The position numbers and the translations under genes are program-made. From Candidatus Nanopelagicales bacterium (GTDB lineage Bacteria > Actinomycetota > Actinomycetes > S36-B12), in the NCBI GenBank assembly GCA_018402075.1, contig JAGYJP010000005.1, positions 1 to 64,000 of the forward strand: a stretch of 64,000 nt of DNA, read 5' to 3'. Below, in pieces: positions 52,828-61,134 of the stretch (position 1 is its first letter; each line of letters begins with the position of its first letter). The notes below the pieces were generated by a model. That model was not told the origin of the DNA and made no database searches. It saw nothing but the letters and a program-made list of their open reading frames with translations.

Positions 52828-53923
52828 GAAATTCCAGAACGTCTGTCAAGGTTGCAATCACAATGTCCTGTTCTGACTCGGTGAGTCCAGGGAAAGTAGG
52901 AATACTGATCAGTCCGTTATAGACGGAGTCGGCGTGGGGGTAGCCACCCGGTGGGATCGCGATGTCGGTACTCACACCGTGGTGGTGAACGGGGACGTAG
53001 TGCACTTGCACACCTATTCCGCGTTTGCGTAAATCAGCAAATACTTCGCGTCGTTGGGGAACCCGAATGGCAAAAAGGTGGTAGCCGTGGAGCGCACCTG
53101 CAGGTGCGCCGGGGGGTAACTCAAGGGGTAGTTCTGACAGTTTCTCCCGGTACCGCTCGGCAATAGCGTTACGTTCGGCAATGAACCGGTCAAGTTTCCC
53201 CAACTGACTAAGACCCAAAGCGGCCTGAATGTCAGTTAATCGGTAGTTGTAACCGAGGTTAGCCGCGTTGTATTCCCAGGACAGTGGATCCGTATTCGTC
53301 TTGATTCCATGGGAGCGGAATTCCTTAAGCGCTTGGGCATAATCCGCGTTGTTGGTGGTGACTGCGCCACCTTCGCCCGTGGTGATTGGCTTGACCGGGT
53401 GAAATGAAAAAACGCACATGTCACTGTGTGTTGTGGCGCCAATCTTCTCGGTTGTACTCCGCGCACCCAGGGCGTGGGATGCATCTTCGATGATCACCCG
53501 TGGGCGAGCGGGTAGAGCACCGAGTTCCACCGGGAGTCCTGCATAGTGCACAGGAATCACGGCTTGAATGTTTTCGGTGATCTGTTTGGTATCAATATTG
53601 AAAGTAGACGGATCGATGTCAATTAACGCCGGTGTGGCGCCGACATAGCGAGCACAATTTGCACTTGCGATAAAAGTCAATGGACTCGTGTGAACCACGT
53701 CTCCGGGTCCCAAACCTGCGACAGCGCACGCAGCATGGAGGGCCGCCGTGGCTGATGAAAATGTGACCGCGTATTTCGCTCCAACGTAGTCGGCGAGAGC
53801 CTCTTCGAATTCGGTAACGGCCGGACCGGTGGTCAACCAGTCGCTCTTGAGAACTTTTTCAACAGCGGCAATGTCAGCGGCATCCACCTGCTGGCGGCCG
53901 TAGGGAATCATGGATTGGCTCAC
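52820..53923 (-). CDS. pseC: UDP-4-amino-4,6-dideoxy-N-acetyl-altrosamine transaminase
   Basis: PLP aminotransferase of 367 residues in pseudaminic acid synthesis. Visible: MIPYGRQQVDAADIAAVEKVLKS start, DWLTTGPAVTEFEEALADYVGA, FSSATAALHAAC, the cofactor-binding acid in VIIEDASHALGA, Schiff-base Lys in SFHPVKPITTGEGGAV, and NYRLTDIQAALGLSQL. YGRQ plus the SFHPVK pattern fits PseC. It starts one base before the end of pseB, so it is coupled to it. It takes the 4-keto sugar made by PseB. Confidence 0.93.
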   Translation of the reverse strand: MSQSMIPYGRQQVDAADIAAVEKVLKSDWLTTGPAVTEFEEALADYVGAKYAVTFSSATAALHAACAVAGLGPGDVVHTSPLTFIASANCARYVGATPALIDIDPSTFNIDTKQITENIQAVIPVHYAGLPVELGALPARPRVIIEDASHALGARSTTEKIGATTHSDMCVFSFHPVKPITTGEGGAVTTNNADYAQALKEFRSHGIKTNTDPLSWEYNAANLGYNYRLTDIQAALGLSQLGKLDRFIAERNAIAERYREKLSELPLELPPGAPAGALHGYHLFAIRVPQRREVFADLRKRGIGVQVHYVPVHHHGVSTDIAIPPGGYPHADSVYNGLISIPTFPGLTESEQDIVIATLTDVLEFHG

Positions 53924-54898
53924 TTAGCCTCGAGCAATCCAGTTTTGCAATTCCGGAATCGTTAACCATTGGTCATTAGTGTCGGAGGAGTAAGAGAAAC
54001 CTTCTGCAACCGCTTCACCCTCTGAATCCTTGAACCACCACTCCTTAACTGTTGGCTGCACTACGTAGCGATCTGCTTGGCGCAGTGTCCGGTAGCTGTC
54101 GTCAGAGGCAATCATTTCCTCGTGGAGTTTCTCACCCGGACGAACACCAACAACATAAGTTTCGACACCCGGCTTGAGAGCTTCGACCAGATCCATGATT
54201 CGCATGCTGGGTATCCGTGGGACGTATAGTTCCCCACCATGCATAGTGTCGAATGAGTCAATCACAAACTGAACAGCCTGGGGCAGGGTTATCCAGAATC
54301 GGGTCATGTTGGGATCGGTAATGGGAAGTGGTTTGTTCTCAGCGATTAATTCCTGGAAGAACGGAATCACGGACCCTCGACTGCCCATGACATTGCCGTA
54401 GCGCACAACCGCCATAGACGTGTTGTAACTGTAGCTGTAATTGTTAGCTGCAACAAATAATTTGTCGGCCGTCAGTTTTGTTGCCCCATACAAATTGATG
54501 GGTGAGGACGCCTTATCAGTTGAGAGTGCAACGACCTTTTTCACACCAGCATCAATGGCTGCGTCAATAACATTCTGACTGCCGAGAATATTTGTTTGTA
54601 CATACTCGAACGGGTTGTACTCAGCGGTATCAACTTGTTTGAGGGCTGCGGCGTGGACCACGTAGTCCACACCGTGGAAGGCCCGGATCAAACGATCTTT
54701 GTCGCGGATGTCACCGAGAAACCAGCGAATTCGTTTGTCGGTGAAGTGTGCCCGCATCTCTGACTGCTTGAGTTCGTCGCGGGAAAGGATCGCAACCCGG
54801 CGAGGATTGTGAGTTGTCAAAACCTCTTGGAGGAATGCCTTACCAAAGGAACCTGTGCCCCCGGTGATCAAAATCGAGGATTCATCAATGACTGACAC
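53924..54898 (-). CDS. pseB: UDP-N-acetylglucosamine 4,6-dehydratase (inverting)
   Basis: SDR of 324 residues, the first committed enzyme of pseudaminic acid synthesis. Visible: ILITGGTGSFGKAFLQEVL, SRDELKQSEMRAHF, FLGDIRDKDRLIRAF, VVHAAALKQVDTAEYNPFE, and the catalytic LSTDKASSPINLYGATKL with its Asp, Tyr and Lys, all typical of PseB/FlaA1. VRYGNVMGSRGSVIPFF and MTRFWITLPQAVQF follow. GTG 54898 is preceded by AAGGAG. It lies 9 bases after pseF. Confidence 0.95.
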   Translation of the reverse strand: MSVIDESSILITGGTGSFGKAFLQEVLTTHNPRRVAILSRDELKQSEMRAHFTDKRIRWFLGDIRDKDRLIRAFHGVDYVVHAAALKQVDTAEYNPFEYVQTNILGSQNVIDAAIDAGVKKVVALSTDKASSPINLYGATKLTADKLFVAANNYSYSYNTSMAVVRYGNVMGSRGSVIPFFQELIAENKPLPITDPNMTRFWITLPQAVQFVIDSFDTMHGGELYVPRIPSMRIMDLVEALKPGVETYVVGVRPGEKLHEEMIASDDSYRTLRQADRYVVQPTVKEWWFKDSEGEAVAEGFSYSSDTNDQWLTIPELQNWIARG

Positions 54899-54907
54899 TT
54901 AGTCTCC

Positions 54908-55654
54908 TTATGTGAGTTTTCCGTGCTGGTTAAGACTACCGGTCTCCGTTACGGACGTGTTTTCTCGCACCGTGAGCAGTGTTTCAGCTCGTATCCAGTC
55001 TTCCTCGGTATCCAGATCCACAGTTTCGGCGTGTGAAAGTGGAAACCCATGGGCTCGGGTTAATGCGGGTTCGCTCTGTGACCAAGTGAGTGCACTGCCC
55101 CAGATAAACGCCCCGGCATCGTGCCAACTTTCGGGCAAGTCTTGGGTGCGCGTCGAGGCGTACTCGGGTGAAAGCATGGTCAACTCACCACCATCACTGA
55201 TTTCCAGTGCCCGTTGGATGGGATGCGGGTAACGCACGACCGCTGTGAGAAATGAATTGGAGCTGGCCGGATGAGCCAGCATTGCCTCAAAGACCTGCCA
55301 ACTATTGACCAGTTCATCGGGGTGCACGGTGACGGCGGTGGTGTAGAAGCAACAGATTGGTGTGGTCGGGTCATAGTCCACTGTGGCTTCGGCGATCACA
55401 GGGAGTAAAGGGGTGTGGTCGTCAGCTAAAGTAAGGGGTCGGTTGTGAACTTGGGCACCCTTAGCTCGGGCAAGTTCAGCTATCTGGTCCGAGTCGGTGC
55501 TCACCACAATCGATTCGAATATCCCAGATTCCTGACAGATCCGAATCGCGCGGGTAATCAAGGGAACCCCAAGCATGGATCGAGAGTTTTTCCCGGGAAT
55601 CCGCTTGGATCCGGCGCGTGCCGCAATAATGGCAATCGGTTGAGCGGTGGTCAC
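54908..55654 (-). CDS. pseF: CMP-pseudaminic acid synthetase (pseudaminate cytidylyltransferase)
   Basis: Cytidylyltransferase of 248 residues that activates the nonulosonic acid with CTP. The opening IAIIAARAGSKRIPGKNSRSMLG is the CMP-sialate synthetase signature; VVSTDSDQIAELARAKGAQV, NRPLTLADDHTPLLPVIAEA and CCFYTTAVTVHPDEL follow, and YPHPIQRALEI with QDLPESWHDAGAFIWG is typical of PseF. GTG 55654 has TAGGCT six bases upstream, so it is a leaderless start and the first gene of its unit. Confidence 0.92.
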   Translation of the reverse strand: MTTAQPIAIIAARAGSKRIPGKNSRSMLGVPLITRAIRICQESGIFESIVVSTDSDQIAELARAKGAQVHNRPLTLADDHTPLLPVIAEATVDYDPTTPICCFYTTAVTVHPDELVNSWQVFEAMLAHPASSNSFLTAVVRYPHPIQRALEISDGGELTMLSPEYASTRTQDLPESWHDAGAFIWGSALTWSQSEPALTRAHGFPLSHAETVDLDTEEDWIRAETLLTVRENTSVTETGSLNQHGKLT

Positions 55655-55659
55655 CCCAC

Positions 55660-55666
55660 TAGCCTA
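55660..55666. promoter_or_regulatory. overlapping divergent -10 boxes for pseF and the CgeB-like gene
   Basis: Plus strand TAGCCT (55660-55665) stands 6 bases before GTG 55672; minus strand TAGGCT (55661-55666) stands 6 bases before GTG 55654. The two hexamers overlap by five bases and only 17 bases separate the start codons, so one RNA polymerase would exclude the other. Confidence 0.6.
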
Positions 55667-55671
55667 GGCGG

Positions 55672-56838
55672 GTGGAGCAGGCTCAGTTGTATTCGCGCGG
55701 GTTCAACCCGCCCGAAACACATCGACTTTGGCGGGATCAGATACTCCCCAGATTGATTATTCCCTTATTCTGGGTCTATTGGCTGTTTCTACTACCAGCT
55801 CGGGTGCTGGGGACGGGTGCTCGCCGCCGCAACCGCGACCAAATACCTCAAGTAGCAATTGAGTCGGGAATCATTGGCTGGACCCATGTGTACTTCGAAG
55901 AACTTCTGGGTTCGGCCCAGGATTTTTTTGGATCGAATCATGTGCAGAAGCAAGTGATTGACCGTGATCAGCCGTACTACCCGCAATTTGTGGTTAACCA
56001 AAGACAAAGTAAAGCAAATACCGTAGTACTTGACGTGCGAACTCCTAGACAGAGTTGGCCACGTTCACTGGTTGAGGGATTTCGGGTGGCCTGGTACCTG
56101 AACCGACATGGAATCACACCAATTGTGATTCTCACCGATGCCTTTTATCGTCGACACCGCTGGCAGGCGGCAGTTCTGACCGCATTTCACGGGTGCGTGG
56201 TTACTTTCGCTCACACAGATATTGCAGGCAAAATTTTCCCGCACTCTCGAATAAGTGGTCCTCTGTTCATGCCGATCTCCCGAAAACGTGTCGCAGAATT
56301 GGAATTGGCAAAAGCTCGTTTTACAGCCAGCCGCAGTTCGACCGCACCTCTGGTAATTCAATTCATCGGCTCGATGTATTCGCCTCGAGATGAATTCCTT
56401 CAGGTGGTTAAAGAAAAACTTGCTGATAAAGGAATTGAGCTCACGATCAATTCGGATAAAGCCGGTACATCCAATAACGATTACTGGCGGGTTTTGGTAG
56501 AGTCAGACATGATTTTCACCACCACACTGCAAGGTCCCACCCGCGGATCCATGGATTGGATTTGGGTGCGCCAGGCAGTATTCCGCTACGCCGAGACGAT
56601 GGCTGCTGGAACGGCTCTAGTCGCACAGTGTGTTGAGGGTGGATTCCCGTACTTCACTAAAGACGCGGACTACCTCGAGTTTGAGGGCGTTGACCAAGCC
56701 GTTGCCGCACTCACTGCACTTGCAACGGATTCTGACTTACGTCAGCGAATCGCAGACAGTGGCCATACCACCATGACGCAGTACGTCAACGACAGTGTTT
56801 TTTGGAAAGTTGTTGCCGAGTGTTGTCAACCGGATTGA
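55672..56838 (+). CDS. CgeB-like GT-B glycosyltransferase with N-terminal hydrophobic segment
   Basis: Protein of 388 residues. A hydrophobic helix lies near residues 26-48 (LIIPLFWVYWLFLLPARVLG), then IGWTHVYFEELLGSAQDFFG. The centre has GITPIVILTDAFYRRHRWQAA; the C-terminal half has VIQFIGSMYSPRDEFLQVVKEKL, FTTTLQGPTRGSMDWIW and QAVFRYAETMAAGTALVAQ, the glutamate-containing donor region. It resembles 37214-38446 in that region. Starting opposite pseF from a shared promoter, it might transfer pseudaminic acid, but the sequence does not show this. Confidence 0.6.
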   Translation: MEQAQLYSRGFNPPETHRLWRDQILPRLIIPLFWVYWLFLLPARVLGTGARRRNRDQIPQVAIESGIIGWTHVYFEELLGSAQDFFGSNHVQKQVIDRDQPYYPQFVVNQRQSKANTVVLDVRTPRQSWPRSLVEGFRVAWYLNRHGITPIVILTDAFYRRHRWQAAVLTAFHGCVVTFAHTDIAGKIFPHSRISGPLFMPISRKRVAELELAKARFTASRSSTAPLVIQFIGSMYSPRDEFLQVVKEKLADKGIELTINSDKAGTSNNDYWRVLVESDMIFTTTLQGPTRGSMDWIWVRQAVFRYAETMAAGTALVAQCVEGGFPYFTKDADYLEFEGVDQAVAALTALATDSDLRQRIADSGHTTMTQYVNDSVFWKVVAECCQPD

Positions 56839-57854
56839 ACTAGTCGGCGCACACCGGGAATCTTCAAAGCGATCGCGCCTAACCAGACACGGAGTTTGCG
56901 TAGTGGTGTTCGTCGAATAAATACGTCACGCTTCAATTTGAAACCGAATGCCCGAAGCAACTGTGGCAAAGGGACATAGGCAGCAAGAGTGTCTTTCAGT
57001 GAGTTTTCTGCATCCATCACGCCATGACCTCGGGAGAAATTTGAGTTCACTACTACCGCCAAGAATCCGCGCGCAGCATCTTTCTTGCGAATCCCACGGA
57101 GCTGATACTCCAAATGTTGTTGCGCATTGTGAAATGTCTTGACCAGTGGTTCGCGAGGAATAATCTCGATTACGCCCGTGTGGAGTAACCAAGTGTTGTA
57201 CCAGGTTGGCTCATAGGGCGAAATTGCGAGAGCATCCTTGTAATCCCAACCTCGCGGTTCCATAAAATCGGTAACAAACGACTTAAGCACCTTGGCTGAG
57301 AAAACTGCGTGACCGTGGACGGTGAATAGCCACGGACCGGTGTACCCGATAGCCTCACGAATCTTCTCCAGAGATTTCATGCGATTCACCCACGTGGATT
57401 GGTAATAGTCGGGTTCGACAATTAACTCGCGGTCTTCTGTGAGAAATGTGAAAGGAACCCGATCGTGGTGCAGGAAATCACGGTGGGTGAAGGGGCGAAT
57501 GAACTCGGCATCAGAGTCCACACAGAAGTAGTTCTCACAGAGACCCAATTCCCAGAAAGAAAGTTTGACAATCTCTTGGTTGATATATCCGGAAGAAAAT
57601 CCAGCCGTTGGTCCTCGAACGAGATGCGAGGCGAACAATTCTTCGGACAGAATGTCGACATCAGGGTGAGCGAATTCCGAGAAAATTCCTAGATCACTTT
57701 CAGGAACAACAAGGAAGACCGGTAGGTGCTCAACATTGAATGACTCAATAGAGTCCATGAGACGTCGGGTGTATTTTAGGTCAGGTGCATATGACTTGAT
57801 CAGCAGACCAATAGCTGAATTGCTCACAGTGTTCAAACTGCTCATACTGCTCAC
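56826..57854 (-). CDS. DUF6492-type putative glycosyltransferase, paralogue of 51303
   Basis: Protein of 342 residues. It shares with 51303 the start LLIKSYAPDLKYTRRLMDSI, PVFLVVPESDLGIF, SGYINQEIVKLSFWE, CVDSDAEFIRPF, AISPYEPTWYNTW, AQQHLEYQLRGIRKKD and VVNSNFSRGHGVMD. The conserved DSDAEFIRPF suggests a metal-dependent GT-A active site. A basic C-terminal tail (KLKRDVFIRRTPLRKLRVWL) may bind the membrane. Start ATG 57854 overlaps the stop of the methyltransferase gene upstream by four bases, so the two are coupled. It overlaps the convergent gene by 13 bases. Confidence 0.65.
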   Translation of the reverse strand: MSSMSSLNTVSNSAIGLLIKSYAPDLKYTRRLMDSIESFNVEHLPVFLVVPESDLGIFSEFAHPDVDILSEELFASHLVRGPTAGFSSGYINQEIVKLSFWELGLCENYFCVDSDAEFIRPFTHRDFLHHDRVPFTFLTEDRELIVEPDYYQSTWVNRMKSLEKIREAIGYTGPWLFTVHGHAVFSAKVLKSFVTDFMEPRGWDYKDALAISPYEPTWYNTWLLHTGVIEIIPREPLVKTFHNAQQHLEYQLRGIRKKDAARGFLAVVVNSNFSRGHGVMDAENSLKDTLAAYVPLPQLLRAFGFKLKRDVFIRRTPLRKLRVWLGAIALKIPGVRRLVQSG

Positions 57855-58669
57855 CGGGCACGCGCCGGAATCGCCATCCGTCCTTGCCAGTTTACTAGCA
57901 GACCCTTATCAGTTCGCGTACTCGGTTCAATACCGTCAAAAACAAATTGGGATCCACGTAGGGCTAATCGGGAATCCAATTCTGACTGCGAAATGATCCA
58001 CGCAGGATATGAACCGGTGTAGATGTGAGCTGGTACTCGCTGTATCACTGGAATGTTGGTTGGGCTTGTGGATATTGGTGTGCGGTCAATAATGATTGTG
58101 GCTTGAGTTTCCTGGATGACCTTTGATAGCAACGCAAATGGGTCGGCTAAGTATTGCAAGACACTGGAAAAAAGAATTACATTGGGTGAGATAGTTGACA
58201 TGGCGAGATCGAGATCTGTGAAGAAACTGACTTCGTTCGTCGGTAAATCTCTACCGAAATTTACAAAACTTTCTTGCTCAACGACAGCCCACGCAACGTT
58301 TAGCCCAGTAAGGATGGTTCGGTGTTGCCAATACACCGAGCCCAGTGCGCCGCCAAAATCGACAACGCGCAAGTACCCATCGCGCGCATGCGTTCCAAGG
58401 AGCCCGGCCAGGACTGGCCAGCGGATAGCGGGCTCGGTGAAGAGAAACCCATCGCGCTCAAAGGCAGCATTTCCGGCGAGGATGGTGCGGGTGGCTGAGT
58501 CAACTCGCAAGGTGATTTCCGGATCGGAATAGCCGACAGACTCTTCAATTGCCTGATCCCAAGAATTGACTTGGTGAAACCGTGTTGAGTATCTGCTGTG
58601 TTGTGCGGCCCAATTGCTTATGGCGGGAGGAACCAAGGCAGCACGTAAATTGTTTAGCATCGTAAACAC
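57851..58669 (-). CDS. TIGR04325-type putative methyltransferase
   Basis: Protein of 272 residues resembling the TIGR04325 (LIC12133-like) family found in LPS and capsule loci. Visible: VNSWDQAIEESVGYSDPEI, then LRVVDFGGALGSVYWQHR as the SAM-binding glycine strand, WAVVEQESFVNFGRDL, ILFSSVLQYLADPFALLSKV, TIIIDRTPIS and VQRVPAHIYTGSYPAWIIS. The family's methylation target is not established. The start is GTG 58669; ATG 58660 is also in frame and neither has a clear Shine-Dalgarno. It is coupled to the DUF6492 gene downstream, so it may modify that enzyme's product. Confidence 0.75.
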   Translation of the reverse strand: MFTMLNNLRAALVPPAISNWAAQHSRYSTRFHQVNSWDQAIEESVGYSDPEITLRVDSATRTILAGNAAFERDGFLFTEPAIRWPVLAGLLGTHARDGYLRVVDFGGALGSVYWQHRTILTGLNVAWAVVEQESFVNFGRDLPTNEVSFFTDLDLAMSTISPNVILFSSVLQYLADPFALLSKVIQETQATIIIDRTPISTSPTNIPVIQRVPAHIYTGSYPAWIISQSELDSRLALRGSQFVFDGIEPSTRTDKGLLVNWQGRMAIPARAR

Positions 58670-59513
58670 TCAGGAGATATGGGCTGGAGTCGGTGTTTAC
58701 TGGTCTGGCAGATTCGACAGCTATCCATGTCCACCCTGTTCAAATCGTTATCGAGCAGAATGGCATTTCGACGCAAGACTCCTGATGGTCGAGCAAAGAC
58801 TTCCACGTCCCACTCCTCCCAAGGGGTAGTTTCATTTACCCATTTGTCTAACTTCCAGTTGGCGATCGGTGCCGCGACGAATTTAAATCTCGCGATTTTA
58901 ATACGTATTCAAGAAAGCGAATAGGCCTTCTGGCCGTATGGACGGCCTGAAAGCCAAATCTCTGGTTCTCTCCTGGCTAAGCCGTTCGTCACGAGCAATC
59001 TCCACCTTAATTTGGATTCATCGCTAATAGTACTTAAAGGCGTTGTGTGGGACGCGAAAACACTGGCATTAATAATCAAAATTGTTGGACGAGTGGCAGT
59101 AAACGACTATGTGAATGATTGTCCTCACGCCTAGGCTGTCGGGGGCGCCCACCTAATTCTCAGGCCGAATTACCCAAGAGATTCTTCTGAATTTCGGACT
59201 GGGGAACAGTGATTGCGATGACGAACTGGAAAACCGAAATCACTTCGTTCTCACGTTACATAAGACGGGGAGCATAGGAGAGAAAGAGTGGCCTTTTCGT
59301 TGGCGAAAAGGCTGCAACCACAGTTCGAGGTAGAAATATATGAGTGGTGTCTGTGTTCTCGGGAGGGACCCCTCATCATAAGTAGATTCTTGTGGAAATT
59401 GGAATGCTCACAAAAACAATTGACTGGTAAATTCTACTATGCTCGGCATTCAAAGGGAAAAAGTCTCATAAATTGTGTGTGACTGGTTCTTGGATGTGAA
59501 AGATGTGATAGCG
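58670..59513. other. gap without a convincing gene
   Basis: About 840 bases between the methyltransferase and the right-hand operon. No frame of useful length shows a family motif. The frame from GTG 59288 reads AFSLAKRLQPQFEVEIYEW, slightly like the start of a GT4 enzyme, but then loses sense; it could be a remnant. A hairpin GGCCGT/ACGGCC lies at 58932-58947 and a longer one at 59291-59312. The gap marks a change to more AT-rich sequence. Confidence 0.5.
59291..59312. repeat. perfect 9 bp hairpin
   Basis: GCCTTTTCG (59291-59299), loop TTGG, CGAAAAGGC (59304-59312). Neither side has a long T tract. It may be an mRNA leader structure or boundary element for the operon that begins about 200 bases downstream. 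Confidence 0.5.
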
Positions 59514-60458
59514 GTGAAAAAGAAATTAGTGTCAATCGTTGTTCCTGCGTACAACGAGACAGATTGCGTTGATGAGTTGGCTCTCCAATTGACGAATCTT
59601 TTCGACGTGGAATCAGATTATGACTGGGAAGTGATAGTCGTCGAAAATGGATCGATTGATGACACATGGAATAAACTGCAACGCATCCATGAACAAGATC
59701 ATCGTTTTAAGATTGTTCGACTGGCTCGAAACTTTCGAATGGATGGAGGGTTGACCGCAGGCCTCAATTTTGTAAGTGGCGACGCATGTGTGTTGATGAC
59801 TGCCGATTTGCAGGATCCCCCAGAACTCATTCATGAGTTCCTCCGACAGTGGGAAAATGGTTACGAAAATATCTACGGTGTGGTTACCGAACGTCAGGGT
59901 ACCGGGCCTATTCGAACCTTTAATTCAAAAGCATTTTATTGGCTGGCAAGAAAATTGACTGATGGAAAAATTCCCAGCAACGCCAGCGACTTTCGATTGT
60001 TAGACCGAACTGCTTATGAGGCTGTTTGCTCGATGGAGGAACGCAATCGTTTTGTTCGAGGACTGGTCGCTTGGGTAGGCTTTAAGTCAATCGGCATTCC
60101 GTTCCAGAGACCACCAAGGTTTGCTGGCGTGTCTAATGCTCATTCGTTAAAAGTCATTGAGTTAGCCTTCAAAGGAATTTTCGCCCACACGTATATCCCA
60201 CTTCGATTTATAACCATCTTAGGAATTTCCATTTCTGCAATTTCGTTTTTGGGACTAATAACCTTATCGATTTTGTGGCTCGCGCGAGGCGTTCCATTTG
60301 TCGGGTTCGGGACGATTGTAGCTTTGGTTCTTTTGCTTTTTGGCGTCTTGACCTTCATGATCGGTATCGTCAGCGAATACGTGGGCCTCATCTATGAGGA
60401 AGTCAAAGCAAGGCCCAATTACATCGTTTCGCAATCCTTAGGGTTTCACAATGAGTAG
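59514..60458 (+). CDS. GtrB/ArnC-like polyprenyl-phosphate glycosyltransferase (GT2)
   Basis: Protein of 314 residues. GT-A part: VSIVVPAYNETDCVDELALQL, WEVIVVENGSIDDT, LARNFRMDGGLTAGLNFVSGD, VLMTADLQDPPELIHEF with the metal-binding DLQD, and NASDFRLLDRTAY. Two C-terminal transmembrane helices (about residues 228-250 and 260-285) anchor it. This is the layout of enzymes that make undecaprenyl-phosphate sugars. GTG 59514 fits the family length, though in-frame GTG codons at 59475 and 59496 exist and none has a clear Shine-Dalgarno. It overlaps the SDR gene by 8 bases. Confidence 0.85.
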   Translation: MKKKLVSIVVPAYNETDCVDELALQLTNLFDVESDYDWEVIVVENGSIDDTWNKLQRIHEQDHRFKIVRLARNFRMDGGLTAGLNFVSGDACVLMTADLQDPPELIHEFLRQWENGYENIYGVVTERQGTGPIRTFNSKAFYWLARKLTDGKIPSNASDFRLLDRTAYEAVCSMEERNRFVRGLVAWVGFKSIGIPFQRPPRFAGVSNAHSLKVIELAFKGIFAHTYIPLRFITILGISISAISFLGLITLSILWLARGVPFVGFGTIVALVLLLFGVLTFMIGIVSEYVGLIYEEVKARPNYIVSQSLGFHNE

Positions 60459-61134
60459 TCGAGCAATTGTGTTTGGAGCGAGCGGGGCCCTTGGATCCAC
60501 AATTTGCCAGAATCTTGAGTCGAACCATGTGGATGTTCTCAGAGTTTCAAGGAAGGAGTCCCGTGACACTGGGTGGCTTTCACTGGCAACACCTGATTGG
60601 CCAAATGAGATTGAGCCACTTAGTGTCAATCAAGTTATCTGGGCTCAAGGGTTGAACGCAGAGGGAAGTATCCTCAACTCCGGTGTTGACCAGTTGGAGT
60701 CTCTCTTTGAAGTCAATGTGCTTTTTGTCGCTCAAACATTACGTGCGCTAATTGACCGAAATGTATTTGAGCAGCCTGCCAGACTAGTCATCGTTAGTTC
60801 CGTTTGGCAACAAACGGCCCGTAATGAAAAACTTGCCTATGTCACAACAAAAGCGGCACTTTCTGGCTTGGTGCGCTCGCTAGTTATTGACCTCGGTCCC
60901 CTAAAAATTTCAGTAAATGCGGTGCTCCCCGGTGTTGTTGAAACTCCGATGTCTCGAAAATACCTCACAGCGGAGCAGATTCGAGACCTTGAGAAAAGTA
61001 CACCAAATGGCCAATTGGTATCACCGGATGAAGTTGCCCATGTTTGTACTTGGCTCTCGAGTCCCATGAGTTCTGGAGTCAATGGCCAATTCATCACAGT
61101 GGATGGTGGCTGGAACGAAGTTCGATATGTCTGA
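60451..61134 (+). CDS. classical short-chain dehydrogenase/reductase
   Basis: Protein of 227 residues. IVFGASGALGSTICQNL is the NAD(P)-binding glycine motif; WAQGLNAEGSI replaces the usual NNAG; catalytic Ser is in LVIVSSVWQQ, Tyr and Lys in AYVTTKAALSGLVRSL; the end VNGQFITVDGGW is standard. Short N-terminal spacing suggests NADPH preference is not decided. Set between the GT2 and the cyclase with 8-base overlaps on both sides, it probably reduces or oxidises a keto group on the intermediate made by the next two enzymes. Confidence 0.85.
   Translation: MSSRAIVFGASGALGSTICQNLESNHVDVLRVSRKESRDTGWLSLATPDWPNEIEPLSVNQVIWAQGLNAEGSILNSGVDQLESLFEVNVLFVAQTLRALIDRNVFEQPARLVIVSSVWQQTARNEKLAYVTTKAALSGLVRSLVIDLGPLKISVNAVLPGVVETPMSRKYLTAEQIRDLEKSTPNGQLVSPDEVAHVCTWLSSPMSSGVNGQFITVDGGWNEVRYV

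Noticed and set aside
59288..59482. Small protein of 64 codons before the right-hand operon
   Set aside because: No Shine-Dalgarno or -10 box at its GTG, and no recognisable domain; it also overlaps the 9 bp hairpin.
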